Source of the DNA: Canna indica
Lineage: Eukaryota > Streptophyta > Magnoliopsida > Zingiberales > Cannaceae
Direction of reading: 5' to 3'
DNA length: 64,000 bases
Assembly (NCBI GenBank): GCA_034359265.1
Contig: CP136890.1
Span: 29,306,501 to 29,370,500 of the forward strand
This document shows, piece after piece, positions 10,675 through 21,722 of this stretch. Position numbers and translations under genes: made by a program. The first letter of the stretch is position 1, and each line of letters opens with the position of its first letter. The notes beneath the pieces were generated by a model, which was given only the letters and a program-made list of their open reading frames with translations, was not told the DNA's origin and searched no databases.

Positions 10675-11004
10675 TCGACGCTCCCGACCCAGTCGTTGTC
10701 GACTCCACCGCCTCCACCGTCGCCACCATTGATGTAAGATTTTGATTAATTGTATTTTGTTTATATTTTGATACTTGATATAGATGATATTTTGATACTT
10801 GGATATATATATGATATTTTGATAATTGTGTGCCTCCGGTTTGAGGCTGAGATTGATGATATTTATGTAAAACTTGTATGTTTGGTTTCAAATGCATGTG
10901 TATGATGTTTTCTGATTATAATATGTGATTGAAAATAGGTTGTAGTCGATATCTCATTGTATATAGGAATTTATAAATTTTTTAGTTTTTTCAATTACAG
11001 GATA

Positions 11005-11384
11005 CATCTTTAGCCACGGTTCACCCACGGTTAACCATCACTAAGCCATGGTAAAAGTCTATCGTAAATGGCTGATGGCCTCGGCAGGACCAAATATCAC
11101 GGTTGCTAATAGTATCAGCGACGGCTGTGAGCCGAGACTGATGTGTTGGTATCAGTGACAGCGCCCAAAGCGGTCACTGATGATTTTAAATCAGCGACGG
11201 TCTCGTCGCTCCACAAGGCTGTCGCTGATGATTATGTGTGACGGTCGTGCGCGGTCGTCACAAAACTTCTGAGACGCGCACATCAGAGATGGTTTTTTAC
11301 CACGGTTGACGTCGTCCGTGATATTCATCACCGACGGTTCAGCTACGGTATCAGCCGCCGCTGATGACCACAATTCTAGTAGTG
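11005..11384 (+). repeat. 3' subterminal repeats and terminus of CACTA-2
   Basis: The array mirrors the 5' end: TTTAGCCACGG, CATCACTAAGCC, GTCGCTGATGA and related units in both orientations, ending in ATTCTAGTAGTG. It is homologous to the arrays of CACTA-1 (752-1077), CACTA-3 (27272-27645) and CACTA-4 (28341-28845). Confidence 0.85.
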
Positions 11385-12040
11385 TTTGACTAGTCAAAGG
11401 AAGAAAAAGGTGGAGGCATCACGTGAAGCCACCGAGCATTTTGCAAGTTTCTTTGGTCAAAAGAAGCATTTCAGCCATCAGATTAAATCAGACGGAGCAG
11501 CAAATTCCTTGGAGATTTTTTCTCCACTAAAGCAGGCATGAATCGGCTCTTCCCCTCTATTATAAATAGGGGCCTAATATGCAGTTCTAAGATATCCCAC
11601 ACCAAAAGAAAATCCTCCCATATGAGAGTTTCAAATATCCAAAAAATTAAGAGTGTTGTTACGATCCTTTTCTTAAAGAGTGCTCCTTCTCAATTTCTGA
11701 CATACAGCAGCAAAAATTCAGTTTCAAGGCAGATCTTACAGAGACAGTGTCTCTACTCCGTACCAGTTTCAGGTTTAATTAATTTAAAACAGTTTGTTGT
11801 ATTCTGAAGGAAATTTAGATTATTGCACTCTTATTGTAAAAATTCTTTTTTGAATTTAATAAAGCAGTCTCCTCTTCTCCCTGTGGGCGTAGGATCGGCA
11901 CCCCGTCGAGTCCGAACCACGTTAATCCCCTTGTGTCTTTTATTTTTTCTGCATTATTATTATTGGATTTTATTTTTTATTTTTTTCGCCGGGTTCGGAT
12001 TTTGTAGATTTTGCAAGAAATTATCTTAAATTTCTTAACA
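11385..12040 (+). repeat. 3' LTR of copia-1, right part
   Basis: Resumes exactly after CACTA-2 with TTTGACTAGTCAAAGG, homologous to 1676 onward in the 5' LTR, and ends CTTAACA at 12040. The first three bases are the duplicated target TTT. The LTR contains TATAAATA near 11560 and the U5 block CCGAGTCCGAACCACGTT near 11907. Confidence 0.92.
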
Positions 12041-12405
12041 AATACTTTTACTTTTGACATTTGGATATTTGAATTCTTGCAAAAAAAGACTCGTTTTCTT
12101 TCTACCATAGTTAATATTCACTGGATCATGATTCAATTACAATTACTTTGATATTGTATTAATAAGACCCACACGGGGCCACACCCCTATTTAACTGAGC
12201 CACTGAGGTTTTTGTTGGAAGTTATATGGAGGAATAAGCACTCTCACATGAGATGTGCACTGTGTTTTTGCAGAGTGTTTTTCTATTGATGTACGTATAA
12301 AATGTCAGATCACGTTGATAATTTTGATTTGCAATAGTAGCTGGAAATAGAGTTCGTAAAAGGATCAAATGCAAGGAGACAATTTAATTGGTATATACAC
12401 ATGAG

Positions 12406-12905
12406 GTAATTGTTAAGTTTTCACAGATATGTCTAATTCTTTTATTTTTACTCAAATTATATCATATATTATCACATTTGTATCAATTAAATCCTCTTAT
12501 TAATTATCCTTCACCAGTCTCATTAAAATATGAAAAAATATATTTTATATTAAAATATTCAATATACGTACTTCACATTATTATTTTATTTTAATATTGT
12601 TGACGTGTCATACAATGTACATCATTTTAATATTTAAAATTTTAATATAAAATTTTCTAATATTATTAAAAAAGCATCAAATAAAATAGTGATCGGAGTA
12701 TATTAAATATTTTAATATAAATATTTATTTTTTATGCATGTCATCATGTCACGTCATCATTTTAACAAGACATCTGATGAACAATTGATGAGATGATTTA
12801 ATTGACACAAATATAATAGCATATGATACTTTTTAAGCAAATGAAAGAATTGAATAGATTTACGAAAATTTATAAAAATTAGGATATATTTTGATAATTA
12901 TTCTA
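12406..12905. mobile_element. MITE-like inverted repeat (about 500 bases)
   Basis: The left arm (about 12406-12510) matches the reverse complement of the right arm (about 12770-12905) imperfectly. Shared blocks include TGTATCAATTAAATC on the left against TGTGTCAATTAAATC from the right. The arms have diverged and I found no clear target duplication, so the superfamily stays open. It is probably an old MITE with long terminal repeats. Confidence 0.5.
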
Positions 12906-13364
12906 TATACGGTACAATTAACAAATGACGAACACAAAAATTATATATTTCGATCAATTTCATTCAAATGGAAACTTTCTTTTCTTGTATTTTTTTAAAA
13001 AAATAGTAAACATTATTATATTTTAGTGAGTTAGTATATTGAATGTAAAATAATATATTGTTTTAATAAAATAAAAAGGTGAATAATATAGTTTAAATAT
13101 TTTAATGATTTAAAAAAGTAAACATTATTTTAATGATTTGTAAAAGTAAATTCAAATAGATAGTTTAGTTTAAATAAAATCAGCAAATATTTCAGTTTTT
13201 CAATTTCATTTTATTTAATTTATAAGACACTTTCATTTTAAAATTTATTTATTTATTTATTTATTTTATCTTATTTCATTAAAATATAATATTATTCACT
13301 ATATTTTATTAAAATATCTTACAATGGTATTTCAAGTATGATGTATTTGTTAGTTTTTATTTTT

Positions 13365-13482
13365 TTTTAACAAAAGATAGAAAATCATAATATGTGATCA
13401 TATTAGGATTTGAACTCTAAATTTCTAGACAATATATAATATGTTACCATCAACTGTGCTACCCACAATTGATTGTTAGTTC
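13365..13482 (-). mobile_element. tRNA-like SINE candidate (minus strand)
   Basis: On the minus strand TAGCACAGTTGATGG resembles a tRNA A box. About 45 bases on, GAGTTCAAATCC resembles the B box. Both fit an RNA polymerase III internal promoter such as heads plant SINEs. An A/T-rich tail follows (TTTTGTTAAAAAAAAAT). No target duplication was identified. A chance match or a decayed tRNA pseudogene is possible. Confidence 0.45.
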
Positions 13483-13689
13483 CTATTTTGATACAAGAAA
13501 AAAAAAATTAATTTTGGTAGAATCCAAGCTTCGTATTTTGATCGTTTGTTAAAATATTTGAAAATTTAATAATAATTGACCAAAGCCAAAACTTATTATT
13601 CCGATTTCACCAAAATTAAAATCAATACTGTCATTATATTATCAATATCTTTGTCTATTATTTTTATAACATAGAATACTGAACAACAT

Positions 13690-14357
13690 TTTATTTTATG
13701 ATTAATTACATGATATATTTTAAATTTTAAAGGTTTTTATAATCATATCGTAATTTTTTATTTGTATCAGTAGTATACTATAACTTTTATCTTATATTAA
13801 TTATATCACAATGTCAATCATCAATTAGATTTGTCATTCAAGAGTCGATGTGGCGTTGCTGACGTGTATGTACCAACACTCAACTCAACACATGAAAATA
13901 AAATTATAAATTATCTTTATTGCCACATTATCATTTTATAATAATTAAATTAACCATTATAAAAAATAATCAAATTAATTATTATATCAATAATATCTCT
14001 TCCACGTCGATACCTAAATACCTAATATATGTGTATATATTATATGGCTTTTTAAGTGTTTGATCCGGAAGAGTTTTCAATCCTTTTTATTCGTGTTAAT
14101 TAGTATTAGTATTATAATATATGTGTTAATTTAATTTTTATAGAGTGATAACGTGACAATAAAAAAATTTAAATTATATTTTCATTTGTTAGGTGGAGTG
14201 CTAATAGAGAGACGACAAAGTTAATTGTTGACTGACGTCAAAATATAATTGATACAAAATAAGAGTTGGAGTATACTATTGATACAAATAAAAAGTTGAA
14301 TATAATTGAGAAAATTCTCAAAATTTAAAATATATCATGTAATTAATAATTTATTTT
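13690..14357. mobile_element. MITE-like element with long inverted arms
   Basis: Arms of about 150 bases: the left (about 13696-13845) contains ATTAATTACATGATATATTT, and the reverse complement of the right (about 14205-14350) contains the same string. Further matches are TTTTTATTTGTATCA and AGTATACT. The centre is noncoding. Arm length resembles Mutator-type MITEs, but no 9-base target duplication was confirmed. Confidence 0.6.
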
Positions 14358-14970
14358 ATGAAATGATATATTAAACGTATAACAACTTCTCAACTACTTC
14401 TCTTATCTCCTCTCTTTTTTCTCGCCACTGCTCGCGCTTTGGGAGTGTATCGTCATCACCAACCTCGACAGTCAAAATAGGGTGTTGGGGTTCCATTTCG
14501 AATATAGTTGATCAAAGAAGGATGACAAAGAGAGTGTGGAAGATACAAAACAATTGCAAATGATGGATATTGGCGTAGTCGGGGCAAAGACAAAGTAAAT
14601 TATATATGTAGTATATTTTCTTAAATTAAAATTAAAATATTTTATTTATTTTTTTAAAATAAATATACGAGGACATTTAAGGTAAATTACAAAAGTTAGG
14701 TTTCAATTTTGATGCAAAAAAAATGCAAATTCCTATTTTGGTAAATTTGAACAACAAATTTTATTTTTGCTCATTTGCTAAAAATTTAAAATCATGCCAG
14801 GTGTATTTTTAAGGTTGTCTTTTTAATTTCTCGAGATTGGATTCTGACTGCTCTTATAATTTGCGTATCAAGGAAAGCACTCCTCTAGTCACTTTTGCTA
14901 AAATCAAACTTTCTTAATTATATCTTATACCCAGTTTGATAATTAATGTGACCATCCACGGAGAAACTAA

Positions 14971-15573
14971 GGAGCGCGCATTTGATTGTTCGTAAGTATA
15001 AATATTATAATTTTAATTATAATATTTGGATAATAAATTTATTTGGTTGATTGCAAAAGTATTTTATAGTATTTACTAGTTACAATTTATATTTCTAATA
15101 TCATTTGCAGGCCGCAAATAAAAATACAGTCCAAAAAATCCGCAATACAAGATTATAGACCGCAAATGTAATAATTTTACTCTTGAAAAATAATAAATTT
15201 TGGCAATTTAGAGTCGTCGGATTGAGATAGGATAAATATCAAAGTTGTAGATTTTTGCGTGCTAAACGCGATGATAGTGTCAAATTTTAGATGTAATGCT
15301 ATTTGATAGATTTTTTATATATATTCTCAATAGTATACAAAAATTAAAAATTGTTAATTTACTTTGATAAATAATTAAATAATGTAAAACATATTTTATC
15401 CCAGCCCGGCACAATCGAGGTCGCCACTTTGCTAATCAAACACTTGCAAATATAAATTGCAACTCTACTCGTAGACAACCAAACATTAGATTATAAATTT
15501 TATTTACGGGTATTTATTTTTGTATGCAAATACTATTTGTAGTATTTGTAATTGCGAAGAACCAAACGTCTCC
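14971..15573. mobile_element. PIF/Harbinger-type MITE, copy 1 (TAA duplication)
   Basis: A 603-base element with terminal repeats starting GGAGCGCGCATTTGATTG and ending ACCAAACGTCTCC. It is flanked by TAA at 14968-14970 and 15574-15576, the 3-base TTA/TAA duplication typical of PIF/Harbinger. The inside is homologous to the element at 33411-34189, sharing blocks such as AGTCGTCGGAT, ATAAATATCAAAGTTGTAG and GCTAAACGCG. No transposase is encoded. Confidence 0.8.
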
Positions 15574-16764
15574 TAATTGAATAATTAGCATTAAATGTAT
15601 GTTTGATAAAAATTTTAAATATATATTAATTTCAATTTAGTTTCTGAAGTTTGATGTGAATTTTTTTTTCGTAGTTTAAAAAAATTTAATTTAGTCTTTA
15701 AATTTTAAATTTAGTTTCAATCTAGTCCATGAATTAAATATTATTAATTTATTTCCGTTGAAATACATATATGTATATCTAATCTAAGGTGTAAAAATAA
15801 TTATTTATTATATGCATATAATTCACTGACACAAATTAATGTGTTGCTCGTACATTAATTCCTTTCTTTGTTTGTTATATTTAAGGTTTCAGACTTTCAG
15901 TAATATTTGCCACTGGAAGATTAAATGGCAAAGACGGTGGGAGGACCAGAAATATAAATAAATTAATTGATTGGTTATTAATCATTGTGGGTCATATCGG
16001 ATTCGGATCGAAAAGGAAAAGGAGAAAAAGCCAGCAAAGGAGAAAAGGAGAAAAGGAGAGAACAACATGGGATGTGATGGAAAACGGATCCAAGACAGGA
16101 ACCCGCGGGTGACATGTTGGTATAATGTAAAGTGTGTAAACATGTTATAGTCGAACCCAACAATTCCTGACAACGTCTGACAGGCGTGAACTCAACCCAC
16201 GTGTGTGTTTTCTTCCCATTAATTAATTTTTATTTCCAACTCTCTTTCTTTCTTTCTTTGTCAATTTGTCTCGTCACACTTTAAGGCGGCCTGCAAAAAA
16301 ATACCACTTGGTTTAAACGGACCGATGGATTTCTCGTGAGCTCCTTTAATATCATTCTTTTTCCCTCTTTATCACTCTTTCTTATATTATATATATACAC
16401 ATCTTTTTCTTGTTTTAGCTTTAGTTTCTTCCCTCTTTATGATTGTGTTTTTAAAAAATAAAATAAAATGCATCTCTTAGCTTTATCCATTTATTTTTTT
16501 TATTTATATTCAAAAGTCGGAACATCTTTTCGTTTTTGGAAATTATTTCTAATTTTTACTTTATGTAAAAATGAAAATTTGAAAACAAAAAAATATAAAG
16601 TTACTTTTTAAATTTAGGGTGATTTTTATATGATTTTTTTTTGTGATGAGTATTTTAAAAAGTGATCTTGCTTATAAATTTAACAAAATCTAGTCAAAAG
16701 AATAATATTTTGGACAAAAATTATCCTCATTGATACACACTCGTTTGATGAAAAGATGTGTATA

Positions 16765-17045
16765 TTTCAACAACCCGTCAAACTATCGACAATCCGAGAT
16801 AATTCGTCCATATGCCAATAAATAATAGACAAAAATAACACACCTCATCCTAAATATCAACAACCCACGACAACCTCATTCATATGCCAACAACAATGGA
16901 CAAAAACAACGCATCTCGCTCTAGATGTCGACAACTCAGTACAACCCGAAATAACTCATCTAGGGTGTCGATAACTCAGGACAACTCGTCGATGGAGTTA
17001 ACAACCCGAGACAAAGACAAAATACCTCGCACTCATATTTTTGTT
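16765..17045. repeat. Degenerate short tandem repeat
   Basis: Imperfect repetition of a unit around CAACAACCCGAGACAA with variants (CGACAATCCGAGATAA, CGACAACTCAGTACAA, CGATAACTCAGGACAA). The period is irregular, roughly 30-50 bases. It leaves an open frame of 72 codons rich in T, N, R and S, which I take as a by-product. Confidence 0.5.
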
Positions 17046-18857
17046 GCTTATGTGATTTTCTGTTTGTGTTACATATCACTTATAAGGAAGAAGAAAATCT
17101 GATTCATGCCAAAAATAATTACGAGATACCAAAAATTAGTTTACGAAATTGCGACGCAGGATTGCACGTTGGTCGGTGAGATGAGTGGGTGGGGGGAGTG
17201 ACGAGGGGCGACCATCGATGGTGAATTCGACGAAGAGAGAGAACAAAGGAGGTACTAGAGAGACAAATGAGTAGGATCGACGGAAGGGAGAAGAGAAGAT
17301 ATATAAGGATGAATAGTATTTTTGTTCATTCATATAAAATTTGATCAAAGTTATATAAATGTTCATTTTTTAAAATGCTTATCCCAAAAGGGTCGGCCCA
17401 AATGATTTTATCTTTTAATTTCTATTTTGTTTTTGAAAACAAAATCATTTTCGAGTTAATAAAAACTACTAAAAAAATATTTGCATAATCACTGGTTCGA
17501 TATGGGTCGACTAATCAAACCGCATGTTATGAAAATAATAATTACATTATATTTAATATATCCTAATTAATAAAATATAAAAATTTAATTTACAAATTTT
17601 CAAAATTATTTTTAAAAATATATAGACATGATAAATATTATTTTGATAAGCTAAATATTAAAACTAAGAATAAAAATAATAATTTTATAAAAATATTACA
17701 AAATTTATAATTAAATAAATTAACTCAGGTCAAGCCAAAATCCACCTCGATCAATCAGCCAATCCAACTTTTATGCATTTCTAGTTTCGTTAGGAGTGAC
17801 TCGATTTGATTTTGGCTCGATTCTCGAATTTTCGATTGAACTCATTAGTTTCGTAAAATAGAATTTTAATCGGATAGAAATTTCATCTGAATAAATCAGA
17901 ATATATTTTGTGAGATAGGCCTGCATCATATTTTGCATTTATTTATGTCTCAAAAAAGGTTAGATTCAATCATATATTTATTTTAACTTTAAATAAGGGC
18001 GATGGATATTAATAATTTAATATTTAAATTGATTTTTTTTTGTAATTTATACATTTAAATTTAAATTATTAAAATAATAATATGAAAATTTTGACAAAAT
18101 TTTTTTGCAAAAATTAAATTCAAATTTTCTATTACAAATATAAATTTATGAAAAATACACCTTTAATACTTTTCTCCATACAATGATGGGTAGTCTCTTA
18201 ATTTTTTTTTCCATAACAAGAAAAAATAAATTCTGAATATATTTCAATATATATAGGATATCTTGAATTAAAAGTTAACTTTTATTTTTTTTCTTGAAAA
18301 ATATATTTTCTTCACTTTCTAGCAATTCTTAGGATTTCAATCCTCACCTCTTCGTTAGGATATTCATGTCATGTTCTAACTAAAATTAAATTGGATTAAA
18401 TTTATTTTTTTTGAAATTCATGTCGGAAACAAATGATAGAATTTAACAAAATAAACTTACACTTTACTATATTTTATAAAACATATACATTATATAATAA
18501 AATCCAACAATAATATGTTATTTTATTTTCATTATTTAAATAATTTAAATATTTGTTTATTTTGAAAAAATAAAAAAAAATTGAAGAAGAATTTTGAAGT
18601 TTCGTTTCAATTTAAATTGATTAGAAATCGACATGGATGGAGAATGAGAAGATGCCCAGAGGTAGATGTCGGCATAGTCTAAACAGAGTTGGTCAAATTA
18701 TTTTTGTGTTTAGTATATTATTTCATCAAAATAAAATATTAAATAATTTTTTTTTAGTTAAAATAACGTACAAGATTCTAAGATACAATGTCAAAATTGA
18801 TTTCAATTTGATCCTTTTTTGTAGTTTTAATTTTTGTTATTTTAATTTTGATGAACT

Positions 18858-19015
18858 CACTTGTGCTCAAGTGATAATAATATTTAGGTACATTGCCGGT
18901 AAATTTTGGGTTCAATCCCTTGTTATAGTGCCCTATGAGTTTTTTTCATGTCTATGTGTATGTCTTTCAATACGCTTTGTGCGTATTTTTATAATGGTTA
19001 TGTTATAAAGTTATT
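18858..19015 (+). mobile_element. tRNA-like SINE candidate (plus strand)
   Basis: TTGTGCTCAAGTGATAAT resembles a tRNA-derived A box (18861-18878), and GGGTTCAATCCCT (18908-18920) is a close match to the B box, about 45 bases downstream. T-rich tracts follow near 18940 and 19012. The box order and spacing suit plant tRNA-derived SINEs. No target duplication was found. Confidence 0.45.
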
Positions 19016-19609
19016 TTTTTATATAATTTTAATTTTTATCGTATTGGAATTTATAATTTTGAGTTTAGTAATAAACCATTTTTTTTAAAAAAAACAGTAG
19101 TTATGGAATTCATTTTGGTTGTTAATTAGCAAAATTGGAGAAAGAAAAATAAGATGGAAAGGTCAAGAATGGGTGCCCGACCAATAGATTGCAGGCGCAC
19201 AGGATCCAACATGATCACACCACCTGAGATACTGTTTGGTCCACCAAATTGTGCACACTAAAGAGTAAAGAAAAAAGGAGCCACATTATAACGTGCACCA
19301 CTGTTCTCAAATCTCCCCTCAATCGGTCGGTATTAGTTTGTCGGATCGGATCATGTATCATTTTCACATAACGTGTGACTAATCACTATAGCCAATCATC
19401 AATTTGTCGCCAGCCACATCATGTTATCATCATCTGGATCTCTTTGCACAATACATTTCTTTCTATTATATTATATAATATACCTTCAGCTAGAAATGTG
19501 ATTTCCATCCAAATTAACGTTTCTTGAATGACTAGATATATAATATTATATGTTTGGTTCAATCTAAAAATAAGTGCTAAATGGGACAAGTAACAGGACA
19601 AAATTACAC

Positions 19610-19895
19610 ATGAAGTGATGGGAGACAGCTATTAGCCATCGCATCTGAGCTGAGGAGATTGCAATTGAGGCGAGTGGGTGGTGCTCTCGGAATGAGCTAT
19701 ATGGAAGATGAATGCCCCACACCACTTGGACTCTTGGAGACAAGGGAACTAATCCGGAGGAGGAGGTGGTATCCTCCATGGAATGAAGCAGACCTCCATA
19801 TATGGATCACGTCCCACCTTTTTCCCAACACCACTAATAGTTTCCTAGTATACAACCCACCATGCGAAAACAATGCAGTACTCACCCCTCTTTAA
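19610..19895 (+). other. GC-richer patch with a 78-codon open frame, function unknown
   Basis: Base composition rises sharply against the AT-rich surroundings. The plus strand is open at 19659-19895, rich in R, L and W (RRRRWYPPWNEADLHIW), and the complementary strand is also open. I recognise no domain. There is no upstream exon, clear splice site or polyadenylation context. It could be an exon scrap, part of an unrecognised transposon, or noncoding. Confidence 0.3.
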
Positions 19896-20292
19896 CTCAT
19901 CATATATTTATATGCCCTAGTTTTTTCTTTTGTTTAAAAATTAGGGCTAATTAATTATGAGAAATATATGATGAGAAGGGAAAGAGTTTATTCTATTTAT
20001 AGAAATTATAAATATTCATATAATGGAGAAATTTGTTGGAGAGAATCAAACACGTACGTAGGGACGATCGATAATGTGTATGGTTTGATTTTTATCGCAA
20101 AAAGCTAAATATGTAAAGTGATAGTCTACACGTAATGATACTTATAAGTAAGTACAAATAATAATGTGTTTAAAATTATTAGTAGTAAAATAATAAGTAG
20201 GAACACAAATAATCATGCAAACATAACAATTTATAAGAGTTCAACTTTAACCAAACATTTATTCACTGTCTAAGCATCATGTTTAAGATTTT

Positions 20293-20720
20293 CATTACTA
20301 GAATATTGGCTATCAGCCACGGGGCTCATCGACGGCCGCCTCGTCCGTCAGAAAAATTCACGGTTCTCCGACGACCGCACACGCCGTGGCTGATATAACA
20401 CCATCAACCACGACTCTCATACGGTCGCCTCCGATCGTCGCTCATATCCGATGGAGCGCACAGCGCGCGAAGTAAAAAACCTTATCAGTCACGACTTAGA
20501 TAGGGCTATTGGAGCCGACGGTGATATTATTTAATAATTAGCAACAGCCAGGAGAGGCTGTCAATGATAAAGTGATGGTGCGCACTTGACGTAAAAATAA
20601 AAAACAAATCACCGACGGCTCAGAGAGGGCCACTTTGGTCGTCGGTGATATAGTAAATAAAGATCTACGATTTACCGACGACTTTCGAGCTGTCGGTGAA
20701 GAAGGTTTTTATTTGCTTTC
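20293..20720 (+). repeat. 5' terminus and subterminal repeats of CACTA-3
   Basis: Repeated motifs of the CAGCCACGG / CCGTGGCTGA type and GACGGCCGCC, in both orientations, follow the terminus. The region pairs with the 3' array and aligns with 4201-4620 of CACTA-2. Confidence 0.75.
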
Positions 20721-21459
20721 GCGCCTGACCCCTCTTCTTCCCCCGCTTTCTTTCTGCGCTCGAACCTACGCTGCCTCCATCGTCGCCTCTTGCTGCCTTC
20801 GACTTAGCTCGAACCCTCGAACCCCGACGCCTCCATCGCTGTCCGTCGGTTCGCCGCCCGACGCCCGACGCCTACTCTGCGCGCTTCTCTGCTTGATCGC
20901 CGTCGTCGGTCGCTACTTCTTCGCTCGCCGGTGCCTCCTCACCATTCAGGTAATTCTTCTTCCCCCCTCCGATCGACAGTGATCGAAACCCTAGGTTTAG
21001 GCCACTGCCGGCTGGTTGTAGTGTAGGTTTTTTTTAAATTTGTTGATTAAGTTAGATTAATTGTTGATTAGTTTAGGTTTTGTTGATTAATTGTTGAGGA
21101 TTATTAGGTTAATTTTTATACTAGTGTTAATTTTGATTATTAATGTTGATTAATTTTGTAGATTAATTATTATATTAATTGTTAGATTAATTTGTAGATA
21201 AATTTAAAATAATTAGTTAAAAGGTTAGTTAGTACGGAATCGTCTATTGTGGACTCGCGGCCAAATCGGCCATGGTGGACTCGGTGCTATGGACTCGCAC
21301 CGACGAGTTGATACGTTTCACGTACGCATCGATGAGTCAAGTATTAATTTTGCAAAACCTTAGATCCATTCAGAGGTTGTATGTTCGTGTAAACGAAGTA
21401 AATGATCTTTTATACGACGTACAACCTTTGAATTGTCCCTAATTGGACAATTTGAGAAC

Positions 21460-21655
21460 ATAGTTATTTATATTGCACTTAGTTTATTTTTTTTAGTCAT
21501 TATTCATTTTTAAATTTTGGCTTATATCTCCCTTGTTCTCCGATACGCGCCTAGATGATATGCGTATTCGGAGAACTGTATGGAGATGCTGCCGAAATTT
21601 AGAATGAAGTTAATGACTAAAAGAAATACTAAGTGTAATATGAATAACATGAATC
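21460..21655 (+). other. Long hairpin upstream of the CACTA-3 transposase gene
   Basis: Same structure as in CACTA-2: GTTCTCCGATACGC pairs with GCGTATTCGGAGAAC around the loop GCCTAGATGATAT. Outer arms pair TTTTTAGTCATTA with TAATGACTAAAAG, and TGCACTTAG with CTAAGTGTA. In this last pair both arms have changed relative to CACTA-2 (TGAACTTAG/CTAAGTTCA), so pairing is kept. It ends about 70 bases before the transposase ATG at 21723. Confidence 0.85.
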
Positions 21656-21722
21656 CTGAATGGAATAGGATCATCCCACCTAAAGACATTACTTAAAGAT
21701 ATTGCAAACTTTTTGACAGAAC

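Larger units (their letters stand above)
4201..11384 (+). mobile_element. CACTA-2, complete 7.2-kb En/Spm transposon
   Basis: It begins CACTACTAGAAT (4201) and ends ATTCTAGTAGTG (11384), perfect 12-base inverted termini. It is flanked by TTT on both sides (4198-4200, 11385-11387), the 3-base duplication usual for CACTA. The intact 5' LTR of copia-1 shows the site before insertion. In order it carries subterminal repeats, a GC/CT-rich leader, a TA microsatellite, a long hairpin, a transposase pseudogene, a tnpA-like pseudogene and 3' subterminal repeats. Frameshifts, a lost start codon and an internal deletion make it non-autonomous. Confidence 0.95.
1385..12040 (+). mobile_element. Copia-1, Ty1/copia deletion derivative split by CACTA-2
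   Basis: An LTR retrotransposon with a 5' LTR at 1385-2329, an internal region of only about 1.6 kb, and a 3' LTR at 3907-4200 plus 11385-12040. The LTRs are about 945 and 947 bases once CACTA-2 is removed. Flanks are TATAC (1380-1384) and AATAC (12041-12045), a 5-base target duplication with one mismatch. Gag and the start of pol remain. Integrase, reverse transcriptase and RNase H are deleted, so any later mobility would have needed enzymes in trans. By eye the first 290 bases of the two LTRs differ at about 20 positions, so the insertion is not recent. Confidence 0.9.
12041..14970. other. AT-rich intergenic DNA
   Basis: No credible gene. Contents are the target duplication of copia-1 at the left edge, two long-armed inverted repeats (12406-12905 and 13690-14357) and a SINE-like piece on the minus strand (13365-13482), each listed separately. 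The rest is A/T-rich with short random open frames and nothing I can name. Confidence 0.7.
15574..20292. other. AT-rich intergenic DNA left of CACTA-3
   Basis: No supported gene. The stretch holds a CACGTGTGTG G-box-like string near 16199, a CTTT tract near 16245, a degenerate tandem region (16765-17045), a SINE-like piece (18858-19015) and a GC-richer patch (19610-19895), listed separately. Open frames at 15978-16173 and 17136-17366 show no recognisable domain. Confidence 0.6.

Noticed and set aside
16180..16460. Possible host promoter (CACGTGTGTG, CTTT tract, TATATATA)
   Set aside because: No gene with coding support follows on either strand. Single motifs of this kind are common by chance in AT-rich plant DNA.
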